DNA of 64,000 bases from Candidatus Methylobacter oryzae (lineage in GTDB: Bacteria; Pseudomonadota; Gammaproteobacteria; Methylococcales; Methylomonadaceae), in assembly GCA_945861405.1 (NCBI GenBank), contig CAMAUL010000007.1:1-64000 (forward strand). The letters run 5' to 3'. Position 1 is the first letter of the stretch. The number at the start of each line of letters is the position of its first letter. Both the position numbers and the translations under genes were made by a program. This document shows, one piece after another, positions 35,306 to 44,252 of the stretch. The notes under the pieces were generated by a model that saw nothing but the letters and a program-made list of their open reading frames with translations, was not told the DNA's origin and did not search any database.

Positions 35306-35368
35306 GTAGGGGCAATCCCTTGTGGTTGCCCTAGCTGACTGTGGGCAACCACAAGGGATTGCCCCTAC
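35306..35368. repeat. Long perfect palindrome between pgaB and pgaC, family R5
   Basis: Two perfect 26-base arms (35306-35331 and 35343-35368) containing ggggcaatcccttgtggttg and its complement are separated by 11 bases. The right arm contains the pgaB stop codon. A weaker relative appears near 57283-57325 (gggcgagcacaaggccagcc). As RNA it would form a very stable hairpin between pgaB and pgaC. Confidence 0.9.
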
Positions 35369-37305
35369 GGCGAGACAGGCGGCGAAAAGTGTTGTTGTAA
35401 ATCGCTCAAGCGCGGCTGATCCTTAAATACGTTATCCGGATAATAACCGATGTGCTTGGCACCCAGTTTTTTCAGTAACTCCAGTTGCTCGATAAAAACC
35501 GGCATCGGAATATCCTGCTGGGTTTTCCAGTTGACCGCTTGCAGCTCGAACACGGTTTTTTCAAGGCCGTCAGGTTGTTTGGCCGCTGCTTTTACCAACT
35601 GGGTAAGCCACTGTTTGGGATTTTTCGCCTCTTCCATAAACGGCATCGCTTCAATCGCAACGTAATCGTAATGCGCCAGAAAGGACTTAAAAGACTGGGC
35701 GTACCATTCTTCGCTGTAGGGCTTTAGCAAAGGCAGCGCGTAAAAATTACGCGCAGTCTTGATACCCGGCCGGTAAATGCGCACCCGGCTGGTCAGCTCG
35801 TCGGTAAACTGGTTAATCAACTCGGTTTTATGCTGCGCCCAAGCCATCCGCGATTTGCTGGTCGCATGCAGTTGTTCGAATTGGTCGGATAAGCCCCAGA
35901 CCTCTTTGGCATAAGCCATCGCTAACGGCGATACATCTTCATAATCCGATAAAATGCCGTCGTCATGAAACAAGATGCCGTCAAAACTGCAATGCTTGGC
36001 CAAGTCCTCGTAAATTTCAGCTATATACTGACGCGCTTCGGGATTGAACGGCGACAGCCTTTTATAAATATGGCTGGCGTTTTGCGCCTTGCCGTCGCGC
36101 CATTCCTGAACATACCAGGATTCCGGCACTTTACCCTGATAGGCCATAATCGGCATCCAGGCATAAACTTTCACCCTGGCTACGGTTTTTAATTGCCAAG
36201 CAACCCGGCTGAACAAATCCTGTTTTACCGGCAAATGGCGATTGGGGAAATATAACGCATCGGCATTGCCATCGCCGTCAGGATCGGCATAGGCTTGCAA
36301 ATAAACGGTATTGATGTGCATGTCTTTGATGCGTTGAATCACGGCATCCAGATTATGCGCGGCTTGCTCGGCGTCTTCATCGTAAAGATAATCCATATCC
36401 AGATGCGCCACCCGCAAAGACCTGCCGGTACGCAGCCCGGTAACAAGTTCTGCAAACTGGCTGACATCGGGATTGTCGACCATAATCAAGCGCCGTAGCG
36501 CGCTTATATCCGCCAATGTGTTAGAGCCATCGACCAACCCCATGGTCATCGGCATTCCGGCTTCACGCGAAGCCTGCACGGCGATTTGACTATATTCCCC
36601 ATACGGCCAAACCATCGCCCTGGGCCTGACGCCTGCATGTTGAAAGATGAACTCGGCGCTTTTCAACAGGGCTACATGGATGCGTTCGCGATACTGCTCA
36701 TCGGTTTCGTAAACCAGCATCGGGTCGTCATACAGCCGGGTAACCGCCGCTGCCTGCGAATTGGCTTGCGGATTGGCGTTCACGCCTTTATGCAGGTCGT
36801 AGCTGTGCGAGGCGACTTCTACCAAGCCCGACTGCACCATCTCTCTTACCTGCGCCCAGCTGAGCAACGGCTTGCCCGGTTCGTCAGCCGTAACGTTGCC
36901 GTCCATCCAGGTTCCCACCAGCGCAACGGTAGCCGGATAATGGTATTTTTTTAATAGCGGAAAGACTCGGGTATAAAAACTCTGATAGCCGTCATCAAAG
37001 GTCAGCAGCGCGGATTTATAGGGTAGAGCATCTTTCCCCGCTGCCGCATCGAGAATATTCTGCACGCTGACAATCTTGTAGCCGTTTTTTTTCAACCAGC
37101 CCAGATGTTCGTCAAGATGATCGACACTGACATCCATCGAGTTAAAAGGCGGTTTAGCGCCTTCCGCTCCGACGATGTCGTGATAATTAAGAACTAGAAA
37201 GCGATGTTCATTGGCGAATGCGGCGTTAAAAAAACCAAGTAGAAAAATCAACAGACACGTTTTTTTTAAATAATCGACTGCGCTAATAAGGGGGGGAATG
37301 GTCAT
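35365..37305 (-). CDS. pgaB: Poly-N-acetylglucosamine deacetylase and hydrolase PgaB
   Basis: A 646-residue two-domain exported protein. A signal peptide ends F-A-N-A/A-F-A near residue 32. The N-terminal deacetylase domain has LNYHDIVG and LLTFDDGYQSF (metal and base Asp) and ASHSYDLH (metal His). The C-terminal glycoside-hydrolase-like domain has V-Y-L-Q-A-Y-A-D-P-D-G-D-G and F-D-G-I-L-F-H-D-D. In E. coli this protein partly deacetylates PNAG for export. No lipobox Cys is visible. Start 37305 was taken because the signal peptide begins there. The stop lies inside the R5 palindrome. Confidence 0.9.
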   Translation of the reverse strand: MTIPPLISAVDYLKKTCLLIFLLGFFNAAFANEHRFLVLNYHDIVGAEGAKPPFNSMDVSVDHLDEHLGWLKKNGYKIVSVQNILDAAAGKDALPYKSALLTFDDGYQSFYTRVFPLLKKYHYPATVALVGTWMDGNVTADEPGKPLLSWAQVREMVQSGLVEVASHSYDLHKGVNANPQANSQAAAVTRLYDDPMLVYETDEQYRERIHVALLKSAEFIFQHAGVRPRAMVWPYGEYSQIAVQASREAGMPMTMGLVDGSNTLADISALRRLIMVDNPDVSQFAELVTGLRTGRSLRVAHLDMDYLYDEDAEQAAHNLDAVIQRIKDMHINTVYLQAYADPDGDGNADALYFPNRHLPVKQDLFSRVAWQLKTVARVKVYAWMPIMAYQGKVPESWYVQEWRDGKAQNASHIYKRLSPFNPEARQYIAEIYEDLAKHCSFDGILFHDDGILSDYEDVSPLAMAYAKEVWGLSDQFEQLHATSKSRMAWAQHKTELINQFTDELTSRVRIYRPGIKTARNFYALPLLKPYSEEWYAQSFKSFLAHYDYVAIEAMPFMEEAKNPKQWLTQLVKAAAKQPDGLEKTVFELQAVNWKTQQDIPMPVFIEQLELLKKLGAKHIGYYPDNVFKDQPRLSDLQQHFSPPVSP

Positions 37306-37455
37306 GACATCCGAATTGCAAAAAGAAAAAATCACCAACGGGTGACTATATTAACTGAAAAAAGCGCAATCCGGATTGAATAATAGGTTGGTCATGATTA
37401 TACAGCCAAATCCCGACCGCAAAACCCAGCCAACAGCCTGTAAAAGTGTGCTCAG

Positions 37456-37704
37456 TTAAAAATCAATATCCTCGTCATAAAAATCGCCAAGCTGTTCTTG
37501 CAGACGTTTTTTCTCCCAGTACAGTTCAATTTTTCTGCGTGCGGCCATCTTTTTTGCAGCCCGCTCACTTTCATTAGGGAGCGTTATATATTCGCTGCTC
37601 AAACCCAAATCGAAGCCTTCGATATCAAGGTCGACGTCCTCCTTGCTTTTGTCGGCACCGACTTCAGGCGCGGATTTATCAGATACGGATTTAGATGCTT
37701 TCAT
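37456..37704 (-). CDS. Small charged protein, PA3496-like
   Basis: 82 residues. The first half is acidic (K-E-D-V-D-L-D-I-E-G-F-D) and the second half basic-helical, ending R-R-K-I-E-L-Y-W-E-K-K-R-L-Q-E-Q-L-G-D-F-Y-D. The C-terminal R-x-I-E-x-x-x-E-x-x-x-L-x-x-x-L-x-D-F/Y pattern recalls a family annotated as PA3496-type putative envelope integrity proteins. The role is unknown. It stands alone with 240 bases upstream before the divergent lipoprotein gene. Confidence 0.55.
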   Translation of the reverse strand: MKASKSVSDKSAPEVGADKSKEDVDLDIEGFDLGLSSEYITLPNESERAAKKMAARRKIELYWEKKRLQEQLGDFYDEDIDF

Positions 37705-37944
37705 AGTCGTTATTAATCTAGCCTTAGAAACTCACTTTTTAATTACTTATGGCAAGCTTGTAAAGCGAAATTTTAATGTGGGCACAATAAAACGCCAGGA
37801 TGAACGCTGATCCAGACATCCTGTTTAAAAATATCAATTGCTTAGCAAGACCGCACCTTAGCTTATCGACCATAATTTTTTACCTGACGACTTTTTTAAG
37901 GATTACAATGCCCGAATCTCAGTTAACAACACAGCGTAAAATTT

Positions 37945-38541
37945 ATGAAAACTAGCGTACACATCTTAATCAGTCTGGCATTTATGGCTCTGGCCGCCTG
38001 TTCGACTCAAGAGGTCAAACAGGATACAAAAGCCATGCCTGTACCTGACAAATCGTCCGCAACAATTGACGACTCAGCGCAAGGCTCCGGCCAAAATCCA
38101 CCGCTGACCCAGACTAAAAGTGACAAAACATTAAACCTGGTCAGGATCATGGATGGCGGGGCCTGCAAAAATGACTTTCAAGGCACTAAAGGGGCATTTC
38201 TGCTCTACGCCGACCCGACCGATATAGAACGGATTAAAACTGAAAAAGGCCCGCAAATCTTCAGCGACTTCGAAAACAAAATCCAAACCTTTTCGACAGC
38301 AGCCTTGCAGGATGCCATCAATGCAACCAATCTCGCTGAAGATCCGTTCGCCCTGGGCGCAGATGAAGCACAAGAAAAATTGACCAGACAATTATCTAAA
38401 AACTTCCGTAACAGCGTAGCCGATGCCGTTAACAGCTTTCAAAAAGAGACAACCTTGACGATTGATGTTGTACCCTTTGCCCCGTCATTTATTTTTTATC
38501 AGCAAGGCTGCGCAGCCACGCAAATGGAGCCGGAAAACTGA
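37945..38541 (+). CDS. Putative lipoprotein of unknown function
   Basis: 198 residues with a lipoprotein signal (hydrophobic core, then L-A-A-C at about residues 16-19). A low-complexity linker rich in Lys, Ser and Gln (about 20-60) is followed by a globular part with one Cys in G-G-A-C-K-N-D-F-Q-G-T-K-G. I do not recognise the domain. An upstream gap of 240 bases separates it from the divergent gene at 37456; the pterin dehydratase follows after 51 bases. Confidence 0.6.
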   Translation: MKTSVHILISLAFMALAACSTQEVKQDTKAMPVPDKSSATIDDSAQGSGQNPPLTQTKSDKTLNLVRIMDGGACKNDFQGTKGAFLLYADPTDIERIKTEKGPQIFSDFENKIQTFSTAALQDAINATNLAEDPFALGADEAQEKLTRQLSKNFRNSVADAVNSFQKETTLTIDVVPFAPSFIFYQQGCAATQMEPEN

Positions 38542-38592
38542 GATTACAAGGTTATCCAGACTTTTTCATAACCGAACACGAGGTGAGCCATT

Positions 38593-38976
38593 ATGGGTTG
38601 GAGAGAACGCACACATGAAGATACCTATTCCGATGCAGATGTCGAGCAACGTTTAAAAGACGAGTTGCCGCACTGGTACCTGGAAAACGGCTGGATTCGG
38701 CGTAAATACAAAACCAGCGGCTGGAAAGCTACGCTGATGGTTGTTAATACGGTAGGACACTTGGCTGAGGCGGCATTTCACCATCCCGACCTTACCGTAT
38801 CTTACGCTTTTGTAATCGTTAAGCTGATGAATCATGCCGCGAAAGGCATCACCAACAAAGATTTTGAATTGGCCCGTAAAATCGAAGAAGTGGTCATGTG
38901 GCAACCCGGCAAAGAAGGCGGTGCATTAACAGGCACACCCGATGATCCGAGGTTTAAATACCTTAAATATGATTAG
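38593..38976 (+). CDS. 4a-hydroxytetrahydrobiopterin (pterin-4a-carbinolamine) dehydratase
   Basis: 127 residues of the PCD/DCoH family. The signature E-A-A-F-H-H-P-D-L-T-V-S-Y, then N-H and G-I-T-N-K-D further on, matches the conserved [H-H-P]...Y...H...D catalytic pattern. The enzyme dehydrates 4a-hydroxypterins. In methylotrophs such genes are often associated with methanopterin-linked C1 metabolism, which fits fae nearby, but the physiological substrate here is not known. gaggtgag precedes the ATG. A diverged copy of the last 26 codons lies at 52717-52797. Confidence 0.85.
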   Translation: MGWRERTHEDTYSDADVEQRLKDELPHWYLENGWIRRKYKTSGWKATLMVVNTVGHLAEAAFHHPDLTVSYAFVIVKLMNHAAKGITNKDFELARKIEEVVMWQPGKEGGALTGTPDDPRFKYLKYD

Positions 38977-39154
38977 GTTGGATTAAATTGTCCTGATGAG
39001 TCAATATTTTTCTATGCGCAAAGCAGAGCACTTGAAAATAGAATTTAGAATTTTCAATAATCCACTTATGAGTAAAAGTAAGCTTCATAAAAAACACCCT
39101 CATATTTATCGATAACCAGCTATTCTGAAAGAGAAAACTCAGCTTTAATCTTGC

Positions 39155-39859
39155 TTATTTTTGCCCGGTTTCTAGCCACACAATGCTAGTAACGTATAAA
39201 TTATCAAAGCTAATTCTTCCTTTAAATGCCAGCTTGTTTAATTTATTTTCCCCCATGTCGGCCGAAGTGTATGCATAAAAAGAACCTTCTTCAAAATTTA
39301 TATTTATCGAAATATCGGTAAAGTTTAACAACCGTCCAAACGCACTATAACAACATTTGAAGACACTTTCTTTGGCTGAAAAAACACTGTAAGCATAAAT
39401 ATCCATTAGCGAAGTCTGTACTTTCAAAATAGCATAAATTTCCTTGCTGGAAAAAACCGAGCGTAGCACACGGGATGGAAACGGTTGCTTATATTCCTGA
39501 ATATCCACACCTACAGACCGAATTTGTTGGGTTGTTGCCGCGACGGCTACAGCCATATTACCACTGTGACTGATACTGCCAACAATAGTCTTAGGCCAAA
39601 TAGGCGCACCGTTAGCATCATTTAATAAAGGATATTCAGCGAAACCAAGTTCCTTGACAATTCGATGCGCACAATATCGACCAGCACAAAAGTCGTTTTG
39701 ACGCTTGTCACTTGTATTTTTTATCAAGGCTAATTCGTCTGGGTATAAAACTTGTGTGCTTTTGAGGGCGTTACAAATGGCAAAATGAAACGGTGGTGCC
39801 GGTATCATTGCTTGAGGTGTAGGATACAGTGAAAGCAGCACGACTTGAACATCTTGCAT
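39155..39859 (-). CDS. 4'-phosphopantetheinyl transferase, EntD/Sfp-like
   Basis: 234 residues. The family blocks G-S-I-S-H-S-G-N-M-A-V-A-V-A-A, S-V-G-V-D-I-Q-E (metal-binding Asp) and F-S-A-K-E-S-V-F-K-C (Glu and Lys of the K-E-S-x-F-K motif) are all present. The enzyme loads carrier proteins with phosphopantetheine from CoA. It is the last gene of the - strand PKS operon and should activate the PKS ACP. It is also the only candidate in the window for the three carrier proteins of the polyene locus. Confidence 0.9.
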   Translation of the reverse strand: MQDVQVVLLSLYPTPQAMIPAPPFHFAICNALKSTQVLYPDELALIKNTSDKRQNDFCAGRYCAHRIVKELGFAEYPLLNDANGAPIWPKTIVGSISHSGNMAVAVAATTQQIRSVGVDIQEYKQPFPSRVLRSVFSSKEIYAILKVQTSLMDIYAYSVFSAKESVFKCCYSAFGRLLNFTDISININFEEGSFYAYTSADMGENKLNKLAFKGRISFDNLYVTSIVWLETGQK

Positions 39860-39875
39860 AACAGTGGTTTATAAG

Positions 39876-41075
39876 CTAAAAGTATCGAGCTAGGCGCAAT
39901 TGAATATAATCATCTTTACGCATACCCGACAAAATATCGTTAGTAGGGATATTCTTGAATAAGCGACTTTCGAGTTCAATTTTCCATTTTTCACCTATAC
40001 GGCAGCTGGCTTTCATGCTAGCAACGGTAGCTTGAGTATCTAAATCAATGGTAGTGCCAATCAGTAGTTGTGAGTTTTGCTCATCATTTAAGGTTAAGCG
40101 TGCGCCTATATACAGATCATTATTGAAAGCTGTGGGAGGGGCTGTTTTATCGCGACCATCGTATAAATATTCCGTGAGTAAACCCAGGTCGGCATTGTTT
40201 CCAAATAGGCCGTAGTATGTATATTCAACCCCCGTTACTACAGCGACAAAAGTTTTGCCTTGTCCCTCGCGAGTAATCGCTTCCAGCTTTAGCAACCAAT
40301 TCTCCAAGGCACCTTGCACATCCAGGCTGGTTTGATTAATCAAGTCATAATTGGGGGTCAACGCACTTGGAAATGCATTTTTATCAAAATAAGGGACAAG
40401 TCTTGGTTCCCTTCCTACCCCCCTGAAAAAAGATATGCCTGTGTCCCAATCACCAAAAGTGCGACTCCATCTAGTCGACCAATCCTGATGCCAATGATTA
40501 ACATCGTTAAATGCAGGATTATCTGTATCTACCGGCAAAGAAAAGCGAATGCGTCCATTAGCCGAAGGGAAAGTCCGCTCACGAAAATAAGGCAGGTAAA
40601 AAAAACTGAAATTACCATAATCGCTAGGTATATTCAGGTTTAACATGGGTTGCCCAAGTTTTTCCTCGCCGTTGATATTTTCAACGAAGTCAGTTTGGTT
40701 GATGATGTCTATTAGATGGCGGGATTCTGTCCCCCCCCAAAACACTTTACTAACGCCTGCGCGTAGATCCCAGTTTTTTTCCTGATGCAGCCAGTTGAAT
40801 TCACGCACATCCCAATGGGAGCGATTACTGTCCAAGCTATCGAATCGAGCAAAGGGTATAACAGTTAGGCGATCCGAACCTAAGTTCCATTCATGGCGAA
40901 ACTCTGGCTGTATGTAGACTGACGGATCAACGAATGTTGTATTTTGCTCAGGATAGACGGCAGTTTCCGTAAACAATCGAGAATCAACACCCGCAACCCC
41001 AGACCATTGGGCCGCCTGTGCATGACTGATGATGAAAATTGTTCCAAAGAGAGAAACTGCCGTTTTTATCCACAT
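39876..41075 (-). CDS. Predicted outer-membrane beta-barrel protein of the exporter operon
   Basis: 399 residues. A signal peptide ends A-Q-A-A near residue 22, followed by alternating aromatic-rich beta strands (for example Y-I-Q-P-E-F-R-H-E-W-N-L and W-D-L-R-A-G-V-S-K-V-F-W-G-G) and a C-terminal Phe in L-A-R-Y-F, the usual barrel end. It may be related to the DUF1302/alginate-export type barrels. It follows the LolA-like gene by three bases. By position it would be the outer-membrane element of an export chain with the RND protein. The family is not certain. Confidence 0.7.
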   Translation of the reverse strand: MWIKTAVSLFGTIFIISHAQAAQWSGVAGVDSRLFTETAVYPEQNTTFVDPSVYIQPEFRHEWNLGSDRLTVIPFARFDSLDSNRSHWDVREFNWLHQEKNWDLRAGVSKVFWGGTESRHLIDIINQTDFVENINGEEKLGQPMLNLNIPSDYGNFSFFYLPYFRERTFPSANGRIRFSLPVDTDNPAFNDVNHWHQDWSTRWSRTFGDWDTGISFFRGVGREPRLVPYFDKNAFPSALTPNYDLINQTSLDVQGALENWLLKLEAITREGQGKTFVAVVTGVEYTYYGLFGNNADLGLLTEYLYDGRDKTAPPTAFNNDLYIGARLTLNDEQNSQLLIGTTIDLDTQATVASMKASCRIGEKWKIELESRLFKNIPTNDILSGMRKDDYIQLRLARYF

Positions 41076-41078
41076 TTA

Positions 41079-41861
41079 TTACTGCACATTTTTGAGCGCA
41101 TTTTCAGAAAAGTCTTTATCACTTAATCCGATGCGGAAACGGTAGTTTTTACGCAGTAATGTTGTGTTTTTGCCCGTTTGATGATTGACCATGTCCAACT
41201 GACCTGCTCGCCAGTAGTGATCCAGGTGCTGATGATAATCGCTGAAAGCCAATGTTTTTAACAAAACGTTTTTACGATCATAAAACTCTATTTTACGCGG
41301 CTGATAAATGGTTTTATCAACCCATTCAATTTGCCGCATATAACCTGAATGTTCATAGTTGGGTATATTTTCCACCACAAAACAGTCATTACCGTCCAAT
41401 AACTCATCACGCAAATAACGATAGTTGTATTTAGCCAGCTCCCACGATGAAATATCTTCAAATGCAAATTCACTGCCAACGAAAGGGCCTGATTTGTTAA
41501 CAGAAGAAATCCGCTTTACCCGCTTCAATTCGGGTAAATAAATCCACTGATCGTCAGGCTTAAGCCCGTGGGAAAAAGTCAATACTGCAGTACCTCTCAC
41601 ATCAGCCGGTTTATAGAAGATACCCAGTTCATTATCACCATCGTCTTTAACTTCCAGGGTTTTAATAACAAATTCCCGGATACTTTCCTCCCCCTGAGCA
41701 TTGCGTAGCGTCATGAATGCATCGTGGATACTGTCACCAAAGCCTAAATCACGGTGGTCGGTTTCTGCCTGAATAGCATAGCCTTTTTCCTGGTCGGTTT
41801 GCGCATGGATCGTGGGGGTGAGGCATATAAGCATCAAGCCAAGGTATGTGGACTTTTTCAT
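41079..41861 (-). CDS. LolA-like outer-membrane lipoprotein-sorting protein
   Basis: 260 residues with a signal peptide (T-I-H-A-Q cleavage near residue 21). The mature part resembles the LolA-like family coupled to RND exporters: F-V-I-K-T-L-E-V, D-Q-W-I-Y-L-P-E-L-K-R-V-K-R-I, G-S-E-F-A-F-E-D and the closing F-R-I-G-L-S-D-K-D-F-S. It is thought to shuttle lipid-like cargo across the periplasm. The start overlaps the RND gene stop by four bases (ATGA). Confidence 0.85.
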   Translation of the reverse strand: MKKSTYLGLMLICLTPTIHAQTDQEKGYAIQAETDHRDLGFGDSIHDAFMTLRNAQGEESIREFVIKTLEVKDDGDNELGIFYKPADVRGTAVLTFSHGLKPDDQWIYLPELKRVKRISSVNKSGPFVGSEFAFEDISSWELAKYNYRYLRDELLDGNDCFVVENIPNYEHSGYMRQIEWVDKTIYQPRKIEFYDRKNVLLKTLAFSDYHQHLDHYWRAGQLDMVNHQTGKNTTLLRKNYRFRIGLSDKDFSENALKNVQ

Positions 41862-44200
41862 TTTGTTGTTCCTGGTGTAGTTACCGCAGATTTATTGAAA
41901 AAAAACTCTATTCGTTGTTTCAAACTTTCGTAGGACAACAGTATGGGGGGCAGTAACAGGAACTCTGCAAATAGACCCAAAGCAAATATAATTGCCGTTA
42001 ATAGTCCCATTTCACTGTTGATATGAAAGCTTGAAAAGGCAAACAAGGAAAAACCCAGAATTAACACAGCCGAAGTTACCCAAAGTGCGCTCCCAACCGT
42101 GGCAAAAGCATAATGTAGCGCGGCTTCCGGGTCTAGCCCCTTGTTTTTCCTTGCGTATTGGTATTTACTGAGAAAATGAACAGTATCATCTACCAAAATA
42201 CCTAGCGTCATGGCAGCAACGACGGATGAAGCCATGCCGACTTGTCCTACAAACAGGCCCCATAAGCCAAATGCCATACCGGCAGGCACCACATTGGGAA
42301 TCAAGCTTATCAAGCCTAAACCGACAGAACGTAACACAAAAATCAGAATCAGGGAGATGGCGATCATGGACATGATCTCGCCGCTAATCATACTGGTTAT
42401 ATTGCGCTGTCCGATGTGTGCAAATAGCAGGGTAGAGCCGGTACCGCCACCCTGTTTTATCAACGGTGCATTTACCGCCAACCATGCTTGAGCACGCGCT
42501 TCAAGATTAATAACCTGCTGGCTTGAAAGGCTATGCAAGGTAGCTGTCAACCGCGTGGACGATTTACTAACATTGATGCGGTCATTAAGATCCAAACCGT
42601 AAGGCAAGGACATCTCAAACAAAAGTAAATATTGTGCGCCCATCGCTTGAGTTTCGGGTAGGCGATACCAAGCAGGGTCATCTCCGTGCAGATTTTGATT
42701 CAAGCGTTTTAAAATATCGGTAATCGCATAGACATGAATTGCTTCCGGTTGCTGTCGATACCATTGGACAAAGGCTTCCACCTGGTTTAAAAAATCGGGG
42801 GCAGTAATGCCGTTCTCTTTGCCTTGCCCCAAGGAATAATCAATACTGTAAATGCCGGTTAGATTTGCCGTAGCATAATCAGTATCGCGGCGGAACGCTA
42901 CCGATTCATCAAAATATTTTACGTATTCATCATCGAGTGAGTTGAGCGGAATACAAGCCATTAAACTCACAGTCAATAACACTAGAAATACATAAAGTGT
43001 TCGACGGCGTTCGATAATGAGGCGGGCTAACCGTTCAAATGTTTTGCCGCCACCGACCTCTGCTCGCCTTTTAGGTACGGGCAACAAAACCATTAAGGCA
43101 GGCAAAAAAGTGATGGTCAACAAGTAAGTTACAACAACGCCCATGGCGGTAATATTGCCCAGATCATGAAACGGTGGCGCGTCACTAAAATTCATTGAAA
43201 GAAATCCGACTGCGGTAGAAAGATTGGTAAAGAAAATAGCCTTAAAATTAACTAGAAGACTTTCAATCATAGCGCCTCGTTTTTCTAGTCCATGCGCTAA
43301 AGATGCGTAATAACTGGTTACTATATGTACCGCATCGGCTACTGCAAGGGTTAGAAGAATAGTTGGCGCGGGAACGCTGGATGGTGAAAAAGCAATATTC
43401 ATCCATCCTGCCAAACCCACGGCAGCAATGACCGACAGGGACATCATAACCAAGACCGCGAATGTTCCTAGTAGGGACCTCAAAAACAGCCCCAAAGCAA
43501 TGGCTATGATGGTTAACATGGCGGGCGTTAAGGTACGTAGATCCAATTCTGATGACTCAGCAAAAGCGCTGTCCATAATAATTGAGCCGGTGATATGTAC
43601 CGCCATATCAGGATGAGCTGCTTGCAGTTCGCTTGCCAGTTTCCGCACATGGCGAGCAGCATCCATCGTTTCTGCATCCTGATCTTTACCAGGGCGTTGC
43701 ACCACCACATTAATACCCATTACTTTTGAGTCTTTTGCTATCAATCGATTGACCAGCAACGGCTCATCCAAAGCAATTTTTTGCAGTCTAGCGATAGTTT
43801 CTGGACTTAGCTTATCGGCATCGCGCACCAAATCCTCCACTTCCACATTATCGCCAACAGCATGGCTGTACTGAAAATTGGTCAGTGAGTCTACCCGTGT
43901 GGAATAGGGTGTTTGCCATAAATCTTTAGTTAGCTTTTCAGCGATGGAAAGATTTTGCGCAGTAAACACATTGCCGTTCTTGGGTGTTAAAACCACAAGA
44001 ATATTATCGTCTCGGGTAAACGTTTTTTGCAGGCTTTCAAAAGCAATTAACTCAGGATTTTCATCGTTGAAAAACATCCGGTAATCGCTTTTAAAATGTA
44101 GGTAGCGCATGCCGTAGCCGGTTGCCGAGATCAATACAAAACTCGTGATCACAACCAACCATGGAAAACGTAGCAACCAATTTGCGTATTTGCGTAGCAT
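41858..44200 (-). CDS. RND-superfamily (MMPL) lipid exporter
   Basis: 780 residues. Twelve membrane segments in two halves are visible, each half preceded by a large periplasmic loop after the first helix. Conserved RND/MMPL pieces include P-A-P-T-I-L-L-T-L-A-V-A-D-A-V-H and G-I-L-V-D-D-T-V-H-F-L-S-K, the second holding proton-relay aspartates. The size and a lone two-half architecture fit the MMPL/HpnN-like lipid transporters. It is flanked by the alpha-oxoamine synthase and LolA-like genes; export of the polyketide product is the likely job. Aryl-polyene loci carry an equivalent (ApeM), which is absent from the locus at 1-21 kb. Confidence 0.88.
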   Translation of the reverse strand: MLRKYANWLLRFPWLVVITSFVLISATGYGMRYLHFKSDYRMFFNDENPELIAFESLQKTFTRDDNILVVLTPKNGNVFTAQNLSIAEKLTKDLWQTPYSTRVDSLTNFQYSHAVGDNVEVEDLVRDADKLSPETIARLQKIALDEPLLVNRLIAKDSKVMGINVVVQRPGKDQDAETMDAARHVRKLASELQAAHPDMAVHITGSIIMDSAFAESSELDLRTLTPAMLTIIAIALGLFLRSLLGTFAVLVMMSLSVIAAVGLAGWMNIAFSPSSVPAPTILLTLAVADAVHIVTSYYASLAHGLEKRGAMIESLLVNFKAIFFTNLSTAVGFLSMNFSDAPPFHDLGNITAMGVVVTYLLTITFLPALMVLLPVPKRRAEVGGGKTFERLARLIIERRRTLYVFLVLLTVSLMACIPLNSLDDEYVKYFDESVAFRRDTDYATANLTGIYSIDYSLGQGKENGITAPDFLNQVEAFVQWYRQQPEAIHVYAITDILKRLNQNLHGDDPAWYRLPETQAMGAQYLLLFEMSLPYGLDLNDRINVSKSSTRLTATLHSLSSQQVINLEARAQAWLAVNAPLIKQGGGTGSTLLFAHIGQRNITSMISGEIMSMIAISLILIFVLRSVGLGLISLIPNVVPAGMAFGLWGLFVGQVGMASSVVAAMTLGILVDDTVHFLSKYQYARKNKGLDPEAALHYAFATVGSALWVTSAVLILGFSLFAFSSFHINSEMGLLTAIIFALGLFAEFLLLPPILLSYESLKQRIEFFFNKSAVTTPGTTK

Positions 44201-44252
44201 TTATTTAAATCTCTTAACTTAAGGGGCGGCGGGGAGCGGTAGGATTTATTTA

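Noticed and set aside
39876-41075. The beta-barrel protein as the missing PgaA porin
   Set aside because: It lacks the TPR-rich N-terminal half and the size of PgaA (about 800 residues) and is locked into the PKS/exporter operon by three-base spacing.
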